Part shown: positions 27,163 through 35,916 of the stretch, piece after piece
How positions within the stretch are numbered: position 1 is the first letter of the stretch
How the letters are laid out: every line of letters starts with the position of its first letter
NCBI GenBank assembly: GCA_964472015.1
Contig: CAYYIP010000009.1
Coordinates: 22,465-86,464 of the forward strand
Length of the DNA: 64,000 nt
Origin: JAAYTD01 sp964472015
GTDB lineage: Bacteria; Bacteroidota; Ignavibacteria; Kapaibacteriales; UBA2268
Direction: 5' to 3'
Notes under the pieces: generated by a model
What the model saw: the letters and a program-made list of their open reading frames with translations, nothing else
The model's database searches: none
What the model was told of the DNA's origin: nothing
Made by a program: the position numbers and the translations under genes

Positions 27163-27558
27163 TTACCAAAGCGAACAAATAAATTCACCACCAATATTGA
27201 ACTTCTTAGCTTGTTTTTCATTCATAACTCCTTGCGAAGTAGAAATAATAGCTGTTCCAAGTCCGTTCTTAATTTTTGGAAGTTTATCTGCTGATACATA
27301 TACCCGTCTTCCTGGCTTGCTAATACGTTTAATTTCTTTAATCGCAGAAGCACCACCAAAATAACGTAAATAAACTTTAATTTGATTTTGAACATCATTT
27401 TTGATAATTTCAAAATCAGTAATATATCCTTGGTCTTTCAATATTTCTGTAATTGCGACCTTTAGTTTCGAGCTAGGAATTAACACAGTTTTGTGTTTTG
27501 CAGTCCCTGCGTTTCTAATTCTTGTTAAATAATCTGCTATTTGATCTGTTACTGGCAT
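27163..27558 (-). CDS. rpsH: 30S ribosomal protein S8
   Basis: A 131-residue S8, a primary 16S rRNA binder in the central domain. DQIADYLTRIRNAGTAKH at the start and GLGTAIISTSQGVMNEKQAK near the end match the family. In several bacteria S8 represses the spc operon; no S8 target site could be recognised by eye here. Confidence 0.97.
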   Translation of the reverse strand: MPVTDQIADYLTRIRNAGTAKHKTVLIPSSKLKVAITEILKDQGYITDFEIIKNDVQNQIKVYLRYFGGASAIKEIKRISKPGRRVYVSADKLPKIKNGLGTAIISTSQGVMNEKQAKKFNIGGEFICSLW

Positions 27559-27576
27559 CTTTTATCCTAAATTATA

Positions 27577-27846
27577 TTACCAACTTGCCTTACGAATACC
27601 TGGAATTTTACCTTCCAAAGACAATTGACGAAATTGATTACGGCAAATACCAAATCTACGGTATACTCCTTTGCCTTTACCTGTTATTGAACAACGATTA
27701 CGAAGTCTTGTAGGTGCACTATTACGAGGTAATAGTTGTAATGCTTCTCTATCGCCAGCTTCTTTTAATTCGCGGCGTTTTTGAGCATATTTTTCCACCA
27801 AACGTTTTCTTTTCTCATTACGAGCGATTACACTTATTTTTGACAT
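27577..27846 (-). CDS. rpsN: 30S ribosomal protein S14 (zinc-free form)
   Basis: An 89-residue S14 with LPRNSAPTRLRNRCSITGKGKGVYRRFG and ending GKIPGIRKASW. It is the longer C-minus form without the CxxC pairs of the 61-residue zinc-binding S14. Four bases after rplE's product end. Confidence 0.96.
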   Translation of the reverse strand: MSKISVIARNEKRKRLVEKYAQKRRELKEAGDREALQLLPRNSAPTRLRNRCSITGKGKGVYRRFGICRNQFRQLSLEGKIPGIRKASW

Positions 27847-27849
27847 TAT

Positions 27850-28509
27850 CTAAACTCTCTTTGAAAATGGAAAACCAAATTCTGTTAATAAAGCTCTTGC
27901 TTCATCATCATTTCTTGCTTTAATCACGAATGTAATATCTAATCCTGAAATTTTGTTTACTTTATCAACATCTATTTCAGGGAATATAATTTGTTCTTTT
28001 ACACCTATTGTATAATTACCACGACCATCAAAACTTTTATCAGAAAAACCTCTAAAATCTCTAATACGTGGAGCAGCTATATTTACAAATCTATCAAGAA
28101 ATTCATACATACGAGCTTTTCTTAAAGTAACTTTGCAACCAATAGGCATTCCTTGTCGCAATTTAAAATTAGAAATAGCTTTTTTTGCTCTAGTTACAAC
28201 AGGTCTTTGTCCTGAAATTAATTCAAGCTCATTCACAGCACTTTGCAACAACTTAATATCTTGTGTTGCATCACCAATACCCATATTTAGAGTTATTTTT
28301 TCTAATTTAGGTATTTGCATAACAGATTTAAACTCAAATTTTTTCTGCAATGCTGGAATAACCTCTTTTTCATAAAATTCTTTTAATCTCGATGGTGGCG
28401 GTGGCGTTTTAACTTCTTCTAAACGTTTTCCTTCTATTGGAAAGTCGCCTCGTTTTAATATTGGAGCCTTCCCACCTTGAGATTTATTATTAGTTTGTGG
28501 TTTTGCCAT
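27850..28509 (-). CDS. rplE: 50S ribosomal protein L5 with N-terminal extension
   Basis: L5 binds 5S rRNA in the central protuberance. The normal domain starts near residue 42 (LKEFYEKEVIPALQKKFEF) and contains MQIPKLEKITLNMGIGDA and RGFSDKSFDGRGNYTIGVKEQ. The 219-residue product is about 38 residues longer than usual because of a basic, Pro-rich N-terminal extension. The ATG at 28509 is the first start in the frame, and no ATG, GTG or TTG is evident near the domain boundary. Confidence 0.96.
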   Translation of the reverse strand: MAKPQTNNKSQGGKAPILKRGDFPIEGKRLEEVKTPPPPSRLKEFYEKEVIPALQKKFEFKSVMQIPKLEKITLNMGIGDATQDIKLLQSAVNELELISGQRPVVTRAKKAISNFKLRQGMPIGCKVTLRKARMYEFLDRFVNIAAPRIRDFRGFSDKSFDGRGNYTIGVKEQIIFPEIDVDKVNKISGLDITFVIKARNDDEARALLTEFGFPFSKRV

Positions 28510-28548
28510 TTTGCTTTTATCTATATTTTAAATATTATAAATCTTCTA

Positions 28549-28869
28549 TTATAAATCTTTTTTATTTGTGCGAGCAAAACGTACTTTTTCTATACTTCCA
28601 TTGCTCTCTTTTTCTCTAATTCCAATACGAGTTGCTTCTTTATCAGAATCAAGCATCATAACGTTGGAGTAATGAATAGGCATTTCTTTATGAATAATGC
28701 CACCTTTTTGATTTTGTTGGCTTGGTTTTGTATGTTTAGCTCTTATGTTAACTTGTTCAACAAGGATTCGCATTTTTTTGCTATCAACATCAAGAACTCT
28801 ACCAACTTGTCCTTTATAGTTACCTGCAATAACTTTTACTGTATCACCTTTTTTTATTTTTAATTTCAT
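28549..28869 (-). CDS. rplX: 50S ribosomal protein L24
   Basis: A 106-residue L24 with the KOW motif GDTVKVIAGNYKGQVGRVL at residues about 9-27, an assembly initiator near the tunnel exit. Between rplN and rplE as usual. Confidence 0.96.
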   Translation of the reverse strand: MKLKIKKGDTVKVIAGNYKGQVGRVLDVDSKKMRILVEQVNIRAKHTKPSQQNQKGGIIHKEMPIHYSNVMMLDSDKEATRIGIREKESNGSIEKVRFARTNKKDL

Positions 28870-28898
28870 TGTTTATATTTACCAGTTTATTAATTCTA

Positions 28899-29267
28899 TT
28901 ATAAAACTTCTGGAGCTAAGGATACAATTTTCATATAATTTTTTTCACGTAATTCTCTAGCAACTGGTCCAAAGATACGTGTACCTTTCGGCTCTCCTTT
29001 TTCATTCAAAATAACTACTGCATTTTCATCAAATCTTATATAAGAACCATCTTTTCGTCCTATTTCTTTTTTAGTACGAACGATAACTGCCCTTTGCACT
29101 GTTCCTTTTTTCACCGGCGTATTAGGTATAGCTGATTTTACAGCTACAACAATAATATCACCAACACTAGCATATTCTTTTCCATGACCGCCGAGTACTC
29201 TAATACAACGTACACGTTTAGCACCTGAATTATCGGCAACCATTAAATTAGATTCTTCTCTTATCAT
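28899..29267 (-). CDS. rplN: 50S ribosomal protein L14
   Basis: A 122-residue L14, part of inter-subunit bridges. MIREESNLMVADNSGAKRV at the start and the FGPVARELREKNYMKIVSLAPEVL-type end are diagnostic (read in parts). Exact family length. Confidence 0.97.
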   Translation of the reverse strand: MIREESNLMVADNSGAKRVRCIRVLGGHGKEYASVGDIIVVAVKSAIPNTPVKKGTVQRAVIVRTKKEIGRKDGSYIRFDENAVVILNEKGEPKGTRIFGPVARELREKNYMKIVSLAPEVL

Positions 29268-29290
29268 TATTAAAACTCCTGGATTATAAA

Positions 29291-29575
29291 TTATTTAGCT
29301 CTTGAAACTATAGATTCAAGTACCCAACGTTTACGAGCACTTAGAGGTCTTGACTCTTTTATTCTTACAACGTCACCAATATGACATTGATTTTCTGCAT
29401 CGTGAGCCATAAATTTCTTTGTTCTTTTAAAGAATTTCTTATAAATAGGATGCATTACATATCTTTCTACAGCAACAACTATTGTTTTATCTGTTTTATC
29501 AGAAGTAACTTTACCTTGTAATATTCTTTTTCTTGAAACTTTTATTTCTTTATTCTCTTCCATTTTACTATCCAT
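29291..29575 (-). CDS. rpsQ: 30S ribosomal protein S17
   Basis: An OB-fold 16S rRNA-binding protein; KRILQGKVTSDKTDKTIVVAVER and KFMAHDAENQCHIGDVVRIKESRPLS are typical. Three in-frame ATGs (29590, 29575, 29563) are possible. I take 29575, which overlaps the rpmC stop by eight bases (94 residues); the longest form would overlap rpmC further. Exact start is uncertain. Confidence 0.93.
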   Translation of the reverse strand: MDSKMEENKEIKVSRKRILQGKVTSDKTDKTIVVAVERYVMHPIYKKFFKRTKKFMAHDAENQCHIGDVVRIKESRPLSARKRWVLESIVSRAK

Positions 29576-29771
29576 TAATTTGACGTTCATGAATAATTGT
29601 ATTTATTCTTGCAATATCTTTTCTTATAATTTTTAAATATGCAGGATCTTTTAACTGTTTAAGAGAGTGCTGAATAATTTGCTTTTGCAAAGTATCTTCT
29701 GCATCTTTTTTTATTTTTAACAATTCATCTGTTGAAAGTTCTCGTAAATCTTTTGCTTTTCTTGCTTTCAT
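29568..29771 (-). CDS. rpmC: 50S ribosomal protein L29
   Basis: A 67-residue helical L29, near the tunnel exit. KAKDLRELSTDELLKIKKDAE at the start and KIIRKDIARINTIIHERQ near the end match the family. The start directly overlaps the end of rplP and the end overlaps the rpsQ start. Confidence 0.94.
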   Translation of the reverse strand: MKARKAKDLRELSTDELLKIKKDAEDTLQKQIIQHSLKQLKDPAYLKIIRKDIARINTIIHERQING

Positions 29772-30193
29772 TATTCTGCCACCAAATCAATACGTGAAAC
29801 AAACTTAGTTTTAATAGGAAGTTTATGACTAGCTAAACGCATAGCTTCTTGTGCATCCTTTTTTGAAACTCCATCAATTTCGAACATTATACGTCCCGGT
29901 CTAACAACTGCAACCCATCCTTCTGGATTACCTTTACCGGACCCCATACGAGTTTCTGCAGGTTTTTTTGTATATGGTTTATCTGGAAATATACGTATCC
30001 AAACTCTACCATCTCTTTTTAGATATCTATTTATTGCAATACGAGCAGCTTCTATTTGCCTGTTTGTTATCCAATATGGCTCTAATGCTTTTAATCCATA
30101 AGAGCCAAAAGAAACCAGCGAGCCACGTTCGGCTTTACCTGTCATTCTGCCTCGCATTGTCTTACGATGTTTTATTCTTTTTGGTGCTAACAT
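29771..30193 (-). CDS. rplP: 50S ribosomal protein L16
   Basis: A 140-residue L16 near the A-site tRNA elbow. MLAPKRIKHRKTMRGRMTG, then RVWIRIFPDKPYTKKPAETRMGSGKG and GWVAVVRPGRIMFEI, are classical. One-base overlap with rpmC. Confidence 0.97.
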   Translation of the reverse strand: MLAPKRIKHRKTMRGRMTGKAERGSLVSFGSYGLKALEPYWITNRQIEAARIAINRYLKRDGRVWIRIFPDKPYTKKPAETRMGSGKGNPEGWVAVVRPGRIMFEIDGVSKKDAQEAMRLASHKLPIKTKFVSRIDLVAE

Positions 30194-30255
30194 TTTATTT
30201 CGCCGTACCTAATTTTATTTTCTAATTTCAAAAATTTTCTAATTCTAAAAAATTA

Positions 30256-30918
30256 TTATTTACTATTTCTATTTTCACTATTACGTTTACCGATAATTTC
30301 ACCTTTACATATCCATACTTTAACTCCTATTATACCGTATATAGTTAAAGCCTCTGAAGTAGCATAATCTATATCTGCTCTCAAAGTATGTAAAGGAGTT
30401 CTACCTTCCTTATAAATTTCTGTTCGAGCCATTTCAGCACCTCCTAGGCGCCCGGAACACATAATCTTTATACCTTGTGCTCCACCTCGCATAGTATCAC
30501 TAATAGCTCTTTTCATAACACGTCTAAAACTAGCACGACCTTCTAATTGAGAACTAATATTGTCTGCAACTAATTTAGCATCTAGTTCAGGATGTTTAAT
30601 TTCATCTATATAAATTTTAACTTCCTGTTTTGTAAGACGATGTAATTCCTTTTCGAGTGAAGCAATATCTGCCCCACTTCTGCCAATAATAAGTCCTGGT
30701 TTTGCAGAACTAATATGAATACGCATCATTTCTTGAGTTCTTTCAACAAGGATTCTAGAAATACCGGCTTTGCTTTTACGTGCCTTAATATAATTTCGGA
30801 CTTTAATATCTTCAGATAATTTAGCTGCGATATTTTTATTGTCACTATCAAACCAATTAGCGTCCCAAGTTTTAATAACGCCTAGTCTGAAACCTATTGG
30901 ATTAGTCTTTTGTCCCAC
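30256..30918 (-). CDS. rpsC: 30S ribosomal protein S3
   Basis: A 220-residue S3 with MGQKTNPIGFRLG at the start, a KH domain (PGLIIGRSGADIASLEKEL near 75-95) and the RGGAQGIKIMCSGRLGGAEMAR segment. It lines the mRNA entry. The start is GTG at 30918. The tail after the conserved GEIIGKR is short. Confidence 0.97.
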   Translation of the reverse strand: MGQKTNPIGFRLGVIKTWDANWFDSDNKNIAAKLSEDIKVRNYIKARKSKAGISRILVERTQEMMRIHISSAKPGLIIGRSGADIASLEKELHRLTKQEVKIYIDEIKHPELDAKLVADNISSQLEGRASFRRVMKRAISDTMRGGAQGIKIMCSGRLGGAEMARTEIYKEGRTPLHTLRADIDYATSEALTIYGIIGVKVWICKGEIIGKRNSENRNSK

Positions 30919-30927
30919 AAATTCTCC

Positions 30928-31278
30928 TTATTTATCTGTACCTACAATGATAGTTAAATGATTACTTCTTTTCCTTATTCTAAACGCTCTACCTTGTGGT
31001 GCAGGTAATATTCTTTTAAAGAATGGACCGCAATTTACTTGTACCATTTTTACATAAACATCATTATCGTTTACGCGTACACCTTCTTCTTGAGCTTTAT
31101 TATTTAAGTTTGCAATTGCTGAACGAAGAACCATTTCTGCTTCTTTTGCAGCATGTTTTGGGTGAAAACGCAAAATGTTTAATGCTTCTGATGCTTTTTT
31201 TCCACGTATTAAATCTATAACTAATCGCATTTTTCTAGGCGACATTCTTATATGTTTTTTTAATGCTCTTGCTTCCAT
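30928..31278 (-). CDS. rplV: 50S ribosomal protein L22
   Basis: A 116-residue L22 whose beta-hairpin lines the exit tunnel. MSPRKMRLVIDLIRGKKASEAL and KRILPAPQGRAFRIRKRSNHL are diagnostic. I choose the ATG at 31278 (MEARALKKH) with AGGGG upstream; a GTG two codons earlier (31284) is the alternative. Confidence 0.95.
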   Translation of the reverse strand: MEARALKKHIRMSPRKMRLVIDLIRGKKASEALNILRFHPKHAAKEAEMVLRSAIANLNNKAQEEGVRVNDNDVYVKMVQVNCGPFFKRILPAPQGRAFRIRKRSNHLTIIVGTDK

Positions 31279-31286
31279 ATACACCC

Positions 31287-31571
31287 CTATTTCTTAACTT
31301 TATCTTCTTTTCTATGTCCCGCGTGTCCTCTATAAACTCGCGTTGGAGAAAATTCACCTAACTTATGTCCAACCATATTTTCTGTAACAAAAACAGGCAC
31401 AAAGTTTTTACCATTATGAACAGCTATAGTATGCCCAACAAAATCGGGCGTTATTGTCGACGCACGCGACCAAGTTTTAATTACTTGTTTCTTTTTTGTA
31501 TCATTTAGTGTATTTATTTTCTTTTCTAATTTTACACTAACAAAAATTCCTTTCTTTAACGAACGGGCCAT
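31287..31571 (-). CDS. rpsS: 30S ribosomal protein S19
   Basis: A 94-residue S19 in the 30S head. MARSLKKGIFVSVKLEKKI, HNGKNFVPVFVTENMVGHKLGEFSPTR and YRGHAG are standard (segments read separately). Between rplB and rplV as usual. Confidence 0.97.
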   Translation of the reverse strand: MARSLKKGIFVSVKLEKKINTLNDTKKKQVIKTWSRASTITPDFVGHTIAVHNGKNFVPVFVTENMVGHKLGEFSPTRVYRGHAGHRKEDKVKK

Positions 31572-31586
31572 TTAATCTCCCTTATT

Positions 31587-32426
31587 TTATTTCGATTTTC
31601 TTGAACGAACTATATATTTATTTGAATGTTTCTTTCTGTTACGTGTTTTCAACCCTTTTGTATATTTACCCCACGGTGTTCTTGGATGTTGTCTACCACC
31701 ACCTGATTTTGATGTACCTTCACCACCTCCCATTGGATGGTCAACCGGATTCATCGCCATGCCTCTTGTTTGTGGTCTAACTCCGAACCAACGAGTTCTA
31801 CCAGCTTTTCCATAGGAAATATTTTCATGTTCTATATTACTTACAACACCTAATGTTGCATAACAATTACTCGGTAATAACCTTATTTCACCAGACGGCA
31901 TTTTAACTTGAGTCATTTTACCGTCATTAGAAACTAATTGTGCTGCGTTACCTGCTGATCTAGCAATTTGTCCTCCTTTACCTGGTTTCATTTCAATATT
32001 ATGAATAAATAAACCAACAGGGATTTTAGATAATGGTAAAGCATTCCCATCTTTAAATTCTGCGTTTGGACTTGCAATGATAACATCTCCAACTTTAATT
32101 TTATCTGGAGCGAGTATATAACGAATTTCTCCATCATCATACTTTACTAATGCTATCCTAGCGCTACGATTTGGATCATATTCTATTGTTTGTATTGTAG
32201 CCGGAATATCTATCTTATTACGTTTAAAATCTATTATTCTATAATTTCTTTTATGTCCTCCACCGCGATGTCTAGAAGTAATACGTCCCGTATTATTTCT
32301 ACCGCCTGTTTTTTTCAAAGGAACAACTAACGGCTTATAAGGCTTATCCGTTGTAATATCATCAAAAGAACTAACAGAATAAAACCTTGTACCTGGAGTT
32401 ATAGGTTTAAAAACTTTTAATGCCAT
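31587..32426 (-). CDS. rplB: 50S ribosomal protein L2
   Basis: A 279-residue L2, needed for subunit joining and peptidyl transfer. MALKVFKPITPGTRFYSV, the GRNNTGRITSRHRGGGHKR segment and the C-terminal GVAMNPVDHPMGGGEG-type motif (here RGMAMNPVDHPMGGGEG) with the conserved catalytic-region His are present. Ends KHSNKYIVRSRK. Confidence 0.98.
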   Translation of the reverse strand: MALKVFKPITPGTRFYSVSSFDDITTDKPYKPLVVPLKKTGGRNNTGRITSRHRGGGHKRNYRIIDFKRNKIDIPATIQTIEYDPNRSARIALVKYDDGEIRYILAPDKIKVGDVIIASPNAEFKDGNALPLSKIPVGLFIHNIEMKPGKGGQIARSAGNAAQLVSNDGKMTQVKMPSGEIRLLPSNCYATLGVVSNIEHENISYGKAGRTRWFGVRPQTRGMAMNPVDHPMGGGEGTSKSGGGRQHPRTPWGKYTKGLKTRNRKKHSNKYIVRSRKSK

Positions 32427-32540
32427 TTTTTTATCTTAGGTTTTTATCTGCCCCTAAAAGGCAATAATTAAACAATTTACTTTTTATTTATATTTTTTAT
32501 TTATATTTTTTTATTAAGAATAATATAAAACTATATTATA

Positions 32541-32837
32541 TTATTCATTAGCACCACCTATTAAATCAATAGAGAAATTTGGCTGTAAAGTAACGTAAGC
32601 TTTTTTTACTAAATTTGTTTTACTATTAACAATACCTTTTTTAGTATATCGTGTTGAATATTTTGGTTTCACCCTCATTGTTCTAACACTTTTAACTTTA
32701 ACTTCAAACATTTCTTCGATAGCTCTTTTTATCTCAATTTTATTAGCAATAGGATTGACTTGAAAAACATATTGTCCTTCTGTTGTTCTTTTCATAGCCT
32801 TTTCTGTAAGTAAAGGCTTTTGTATTATATGAATCAT
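32541..32837 (-). CDS. rplW: 50S ribosomal protein L23
   Basis: A 98-residue L23, the docking site for trigger factor and SRP at the tunnel exit. It begins MIHIIQKPLLTEKAM and contains YVFQVNPIANKIEIKRAIEEMF. I choose the ATG at 32837 with GGAGAG four bases upstream; the frame could extend to a TTG at 32849, which lies in that Shine-Dalgarno sequence and is unlikely. About 114 bases separate it from rplB. Confidence 0.95.
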   Translation of the reverse strand: MIHIIQKPLLTEKAMKRTTEGQYVFQVNPIANKIEIKRAIEEMFEVKVKSVRTMRVKPKYSTRYTKKGIVNSKTNLVKKAYVTLQPNFSIDLIGGANE

Positions 32838-32857
32838 TTTTCTCTCCAAAACATTAA

Positions 32858-33481
32858 CTAAATTAAAGAATTTACCATCGAATCTACAGCACTCTTAAAT
32901 AGCACTATTTTTTTATGTTTTAATATATCATAAACTGAAACTTTATCATATCCATTAACTCTTACATTTTTTAGATTGCGTGATGCTAAATACAAGTCAT
33001 AATTTGTATCAGGTAATAACATAAGAGTAGTTTCATTTGATATTTTTAATGCATCAAGTACTTCAACAAAATTCTTTGTTTTGATTTCTGATAAAACAAA
33101 ATCTTCAACAACTAATATATTTTTTTCAGAAGCTCTTGCACTAAGTGCAGATTTTTTTGCTAATCTTTTTATTTTAACAGGCAATTTTATAGAATAATCA
33201 ATTGGCTTTGGACCATGAATTGTTCCGCCACCTACCCATAAAGGTGATCTAGAAGAACCTGCTCGTGATCCACCACGTCCTTTTTGTTTCCAAGGTTTTT
33301 TGCCACCTCCTGAAACTTCACATCTATTTTTTGTTTTTTTAGTTCCTTGTCTTTGATTAGCAAGATAAGCAACTACGGCTTGATGCATTGCATGTTCATT
33401 TGGAACAATACAAAAAACGCTATCCGCCAATTCAATTTGTCCTGTTGCCTCTCCGGCTTTATTATAAACATCTACTAACAT
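32858..33481 (-). CDS. rplD: 50S ribosomal protein L4
   Basis: A 207-residue L4 with the loop KTKNRCEVSGGGKKPWKQKG that reaches into the exit tunnel and the segment SRSPLWVGGGTIHGPKP. In E. coli L4 represses the S10 operon. Eight bases separate it from rplC. Confidence 0.97.
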   Translation of the reverse strand: MLVDVYNKAGEATGQIELADSVFCIVPNEHAMHQAVVAYLANQRQGTKKTKNRCEVSGGGKKPWKQKGRGGSRAGSSRSPLWVGGGTIHGPKPIDYSIKLPVKIKRLAKKSALSARASEKNILVVEDFVLSEIKTKNFVEVLDALKISNETTLMLLPDTNYDLYLASRNLKNVRVNGYDKVSVYDILKHKKIVLFKSAVDSMVNSLI

Positions 33482-33488
33482 TTTATTC

Positions 33489-34124
33489 CTATACCTTTAT
33501 AATTTCTAATAATGAATTAGGTGCGCCAGGTAAACTTCCTTTGAACAAAATTAAATTCTTATCGGCTAACACTTCAACAACTTCTATATTTTTTATAGTA
33601 ACTCTTTTATTTCCCATTTGTCCTGCCATACGTAAACCTTTAAAAAGCTTAGATGGACTTGAAGAACCACCTACAGAACCAGGATGTCTTTCTCTATCAT
33701 GTTGCCCGTGTGTTTGCATACCAACACCTGAAAAATGATGTCTACGAACAACACCTTGAAAACCTTTTCCTTTACTAATACCAGAAATATTTACTTTATC
33801 TTTTTCTTCAAAATCAGCAACAGTTATAACATCACCAACTTTATATTCTTTTTCTATATCTCTAAATTCTTTCAAATATTTTTTAAAAGGAATATTATTC
33901 TTTAAAAATAAACCTTTTAAAGGCTTATTTAATTTGCGTTCTTCTATGTCTTGAAACCCTAATAAAACAGCATTATAACCATCTTTCTCATTTGTTCGTA
34001 AAGATATAACTGAACAAGGGCCGCATTCAACCACTGTAACTGGAATAGATCCACCATCAGCACGAAAAACGCTTGTCATGCCTATTTTTTTCCCTAATAT
34101 TGCTTTCTTTATAATCTTCTTCAT
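33489..34124 (-). CDS. rplC: 50S ribosomal protein L3
   Basis: L3 sits near the peptidyl-transferase centre. KKIGMTSVFRADGGSIPVTVVE, GKGFQGVVRRHHFSGVGMQTHGQ and HPGSVGGSSSPSKLFKGLRMAGQMG are standard segments. Two ATGs are possible: 34139, which overlaps the rpsJ stop as TAATG, and 34124, which has GAGAGGG upstream; I list the latter (211 residues). Confidence 0.95.
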   Translation of the reverse strand: MKKIIKKAILGKKIGMTSVFRADGGSIPVTVVECGPCSVISLRTNEKDGYNAVLLGFQDIEERKLNKPLKGLFLKNNIPFKKYLKEFRDIEKEYKVGDVITVADFEEKDKVNISGISKGKGFQGVVRRHHFSGVGMQTHGQHDRERHPGSVGGSSSPSKLFKGLRMAGQMGNKRVTIKNIEVVEVLADKNLILFKGSLPGAPNSLLEIIKV

Positions 34125-34138
34125 TTCATACCCTCTCA

Positions 34139-34450
34139 TTAATAAACTTTAACTTCAACATCAACACCTGCTGGTAAATCCAAATTAGTAAGTGCATCTA
34201 CAGTTTTTTGAGTTGTACTAAATATATCTATTAATCTTTTGTGTATCCTAGTTTCAAACTGTTCACGTGATTTTTTATCTACGTGAGGCGAACGATTTAC
34301 AGTATATATACTACGTTTTGTTGGCAAAGGAACAGGACCTGCTATAACCGCACCTGTACCTTTTACAGTTGTAACAATTCGTTCTGAAGATTTATCTATT
34401 AATATATGGTCGTAAGATTTTAGTTTTATTCTTATTTTTTGTGTTGCCAC
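34139..34450 (-). CDS. rpsJ: 30S ribosomal protein S10
   Basis: A 103-residue S10, also a transcription antitermination factor (NusE). KIRIKLKSYDHILIDKSSERIV, GPVPLPTKRSIYTVNRSPHVDKKSREQFE and the PAGVDVEVKV end are classical. The start is GTG at 34450 with AAGGG-like sequence upstream. It opens the S10 operon downstream of the tuf hairpin. Confidence 0.97.
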   Translation of the reverse strand: MATQKIRIKLKSYDHILIDKSSERIVTTVKGTGAVIAGPVPLPTKRSIYTVNRSPHVDKKSREQFETRIHKRLIDIFSTTQKTVDALTNLDLPAGVDVEVKVY

Positions 34451-34477
34451 GATACTTTCCCTTAGTTAACAATAAAT

Positions 34478-34497
34478 TCTCTCTTTTTCCCGAGAGA
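34478..34497 (-). other. Small hairpin in the S10 operon leader
   Basis: TCTCTC and GAGAGA pair (six base pairs) around a GGGAAAAA loop in minus-strand sense, 28 bases before the rpsJ start. It might be part of a leader regulating the S10 genes, but it is short and could be chance. Confidence 0.2.
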
Positions 34498-34552
34498 TAA
34501 GGGGTTATCAAAAATCAATTTTAATTATAAATTATATTTTTTATTATTATAA

Positions 34553-34594
34553 ATTTATTATAGATTTTCATAATTATGAAAATCTATAATAAAT
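34553..34594 (-). terminator. Hairpin after tuf, 42-bp perfect palindrome
   Basis: Bases 34553-34594 form a perfect 21-bp-arm inverted repeat centred on CATAATTATG. It starts 19 bases after the tuf stop on the minus strand and lies ahead of rpsJ. It looks like a tuf terminator, attenuator or RNA-processing site between the str and S10 parts of the cluster. The flanking T-run is weak, so read-through is likely. Confidence 0.65.
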
Positions 34595-34613
34595 AAAATA
34601 AATTCAGACATTA

Positions 34614-35819
34614 TTATTCAATAATAGAAACAACAACACCTGCACCAACTGTTCTACCACCTTCACGAATAGCAAAACGTAAACCTTCTTCCATTGCAAC
34701 AGGTGTTATAAGTTGTATAGATATCTTATCTAGGTTATCACCCGGCATAACCATTTCAACACCCTCTGGTAAAACCATAGAACCAGTAACATCTGTTGTT
34801 CTAAAATAGAATTGTGGTCTATAATTATTAAAGAATGGAGTATGACGTCCACCTTCTTCTTTTGTCAAAACAAGTACTTGAGCATCAAATTTTGAATGAG
34901 GATGTATAGAGCCTGGTTTTGCTATAACCATACCACGTTCTATTTCTTTTTTGTCGATACCACGTAAAAGTAATCCAACATTATCTCCTGCTCTTCCTTC
35001 GTCTAATAACTTACGGAACATTTCAACGCCGGTACAAGTTGTTTTTTTGTGTAATCCAAATCCAACGATTTCAACTTCCTCATTAACTTTAACCATACCA
35101 CGTTCTATTCTACCTGTAGCTACTGTACCACGTCCAGTGATAGAAAATATATCTTCTACAGGCATCAAGAATGGTTTATCAATCTCTCTTTGAGGAGTTG
35201 GAATATATGTATCAACAGCATCCATTAACTTATTAATACAATCTTGTGCTGGATCATCAGCTTTTCCATTACTTGCAGCTTCTAAAGCTTTTAATGCAGA
35301 ACCAGGAATAATAGGAATATCATCTCCAGGGAATTCATAACTTGAGAGAAGTTCTCTAAGTTCCATTTCAACTAATTCTAATAATTCAGGATCAGCAATA
35401 TCAACTTTATTTAAAAATACAACAATTTTTGGCACACCTACTTGACGTGCTAATAAAATATGTTCACGTGTTTGAGGCATAGGGCCATCAGTTGCAGCAC
35501 ATACTAAAATAGCACCATCCATTTGCGCAGCACCAGTAATCATATTTTTAATATAATCAGCGTGACCTGGACAATCTACATGTGCATAGTGTCTTTTATC
35601 TGTTTCATATTCGACATGAGAAGTAGCAATCGTGATCCCGCGTGCTTTTTCTTCTGGTGCGTTGTCAATAGAATCGAAAGAACGTGCAGTCCCAAAACCG
35701 TTTTTATTATGTAAAGTACCGGAAATAGCTGCCGTTAAAGTAGTTTTGCCATGATCCACGTGTCCTATTGTTCCAATATTAACGTGGGGCTTCGAACGAT
35801 CATATTTTTCTTTTGCCAT
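34614..35819 (-). CDS. tuf: Elongation factor Tu
   Basis: A 401-residue translational GTPase delivering aminoacyl-tRNA. G1 GHVDHGKTTLTAA, switch region EEKARGITIATSHVEYET, G3 DCPGHADY and G4 NKVD are intact, as are domain 2-3 segments such as FRTTDVTGSMVLP. Between fusA (97 bases upstream) and rpsJ, the normal str-S10 order. Only one tuf copy is in the window. Confidence 0.98.
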   Translation of the reverse strand: MAKEKYDRSKPHVNIGTIGHVDHGKTTLTAAISGTLHNKNGFGTARSFDSIDNAPEEKARGITIATSHVEYETDKRHYAHVDCPGHADYIKNMITGAAQMDGAILVCAATDGPMPQTREHILLARQVGVPKIVVFLNKVDIADPELLELVEMELRELLSSYEFPGDDIPIIPGSALKALEAASNGKADDPAQDCINKLMDAVDTYIPTPQREIDKPFLMPVEDIFSITGRGTVATGRIERGMVKVNEEVEIVGFGLHKKTTCTGVEMFRKLLDEGRAGDNVGLLLRGIDKKEIERGMVIAKPGSIHPHSKFDAQVLVLTKEEGGRHTPFFNNYRPQFYFRTTDVTGSMVLPEGVEMVMPGDNLDKISIQLITPVAMEEGLRFAIREGGRTVGAGVVVSIIE

Positions 35820-35916
35820 TTTGATCTTTTCCTAATTTATGATTATTAATATTTATTATTTATTTTTTATTTTTTACAAATTTTTTATTTTTATATTTTA
35901 AGCTTTTATATTTTTT

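Noticed and set aside
34478..34497. Hairpin in the rpsJ leader as an L4-type regulatory element
   Set aside because: The stem is only six base pairs and shows no resemblance to the known S10 leader; kept only as a low-confidence structure.
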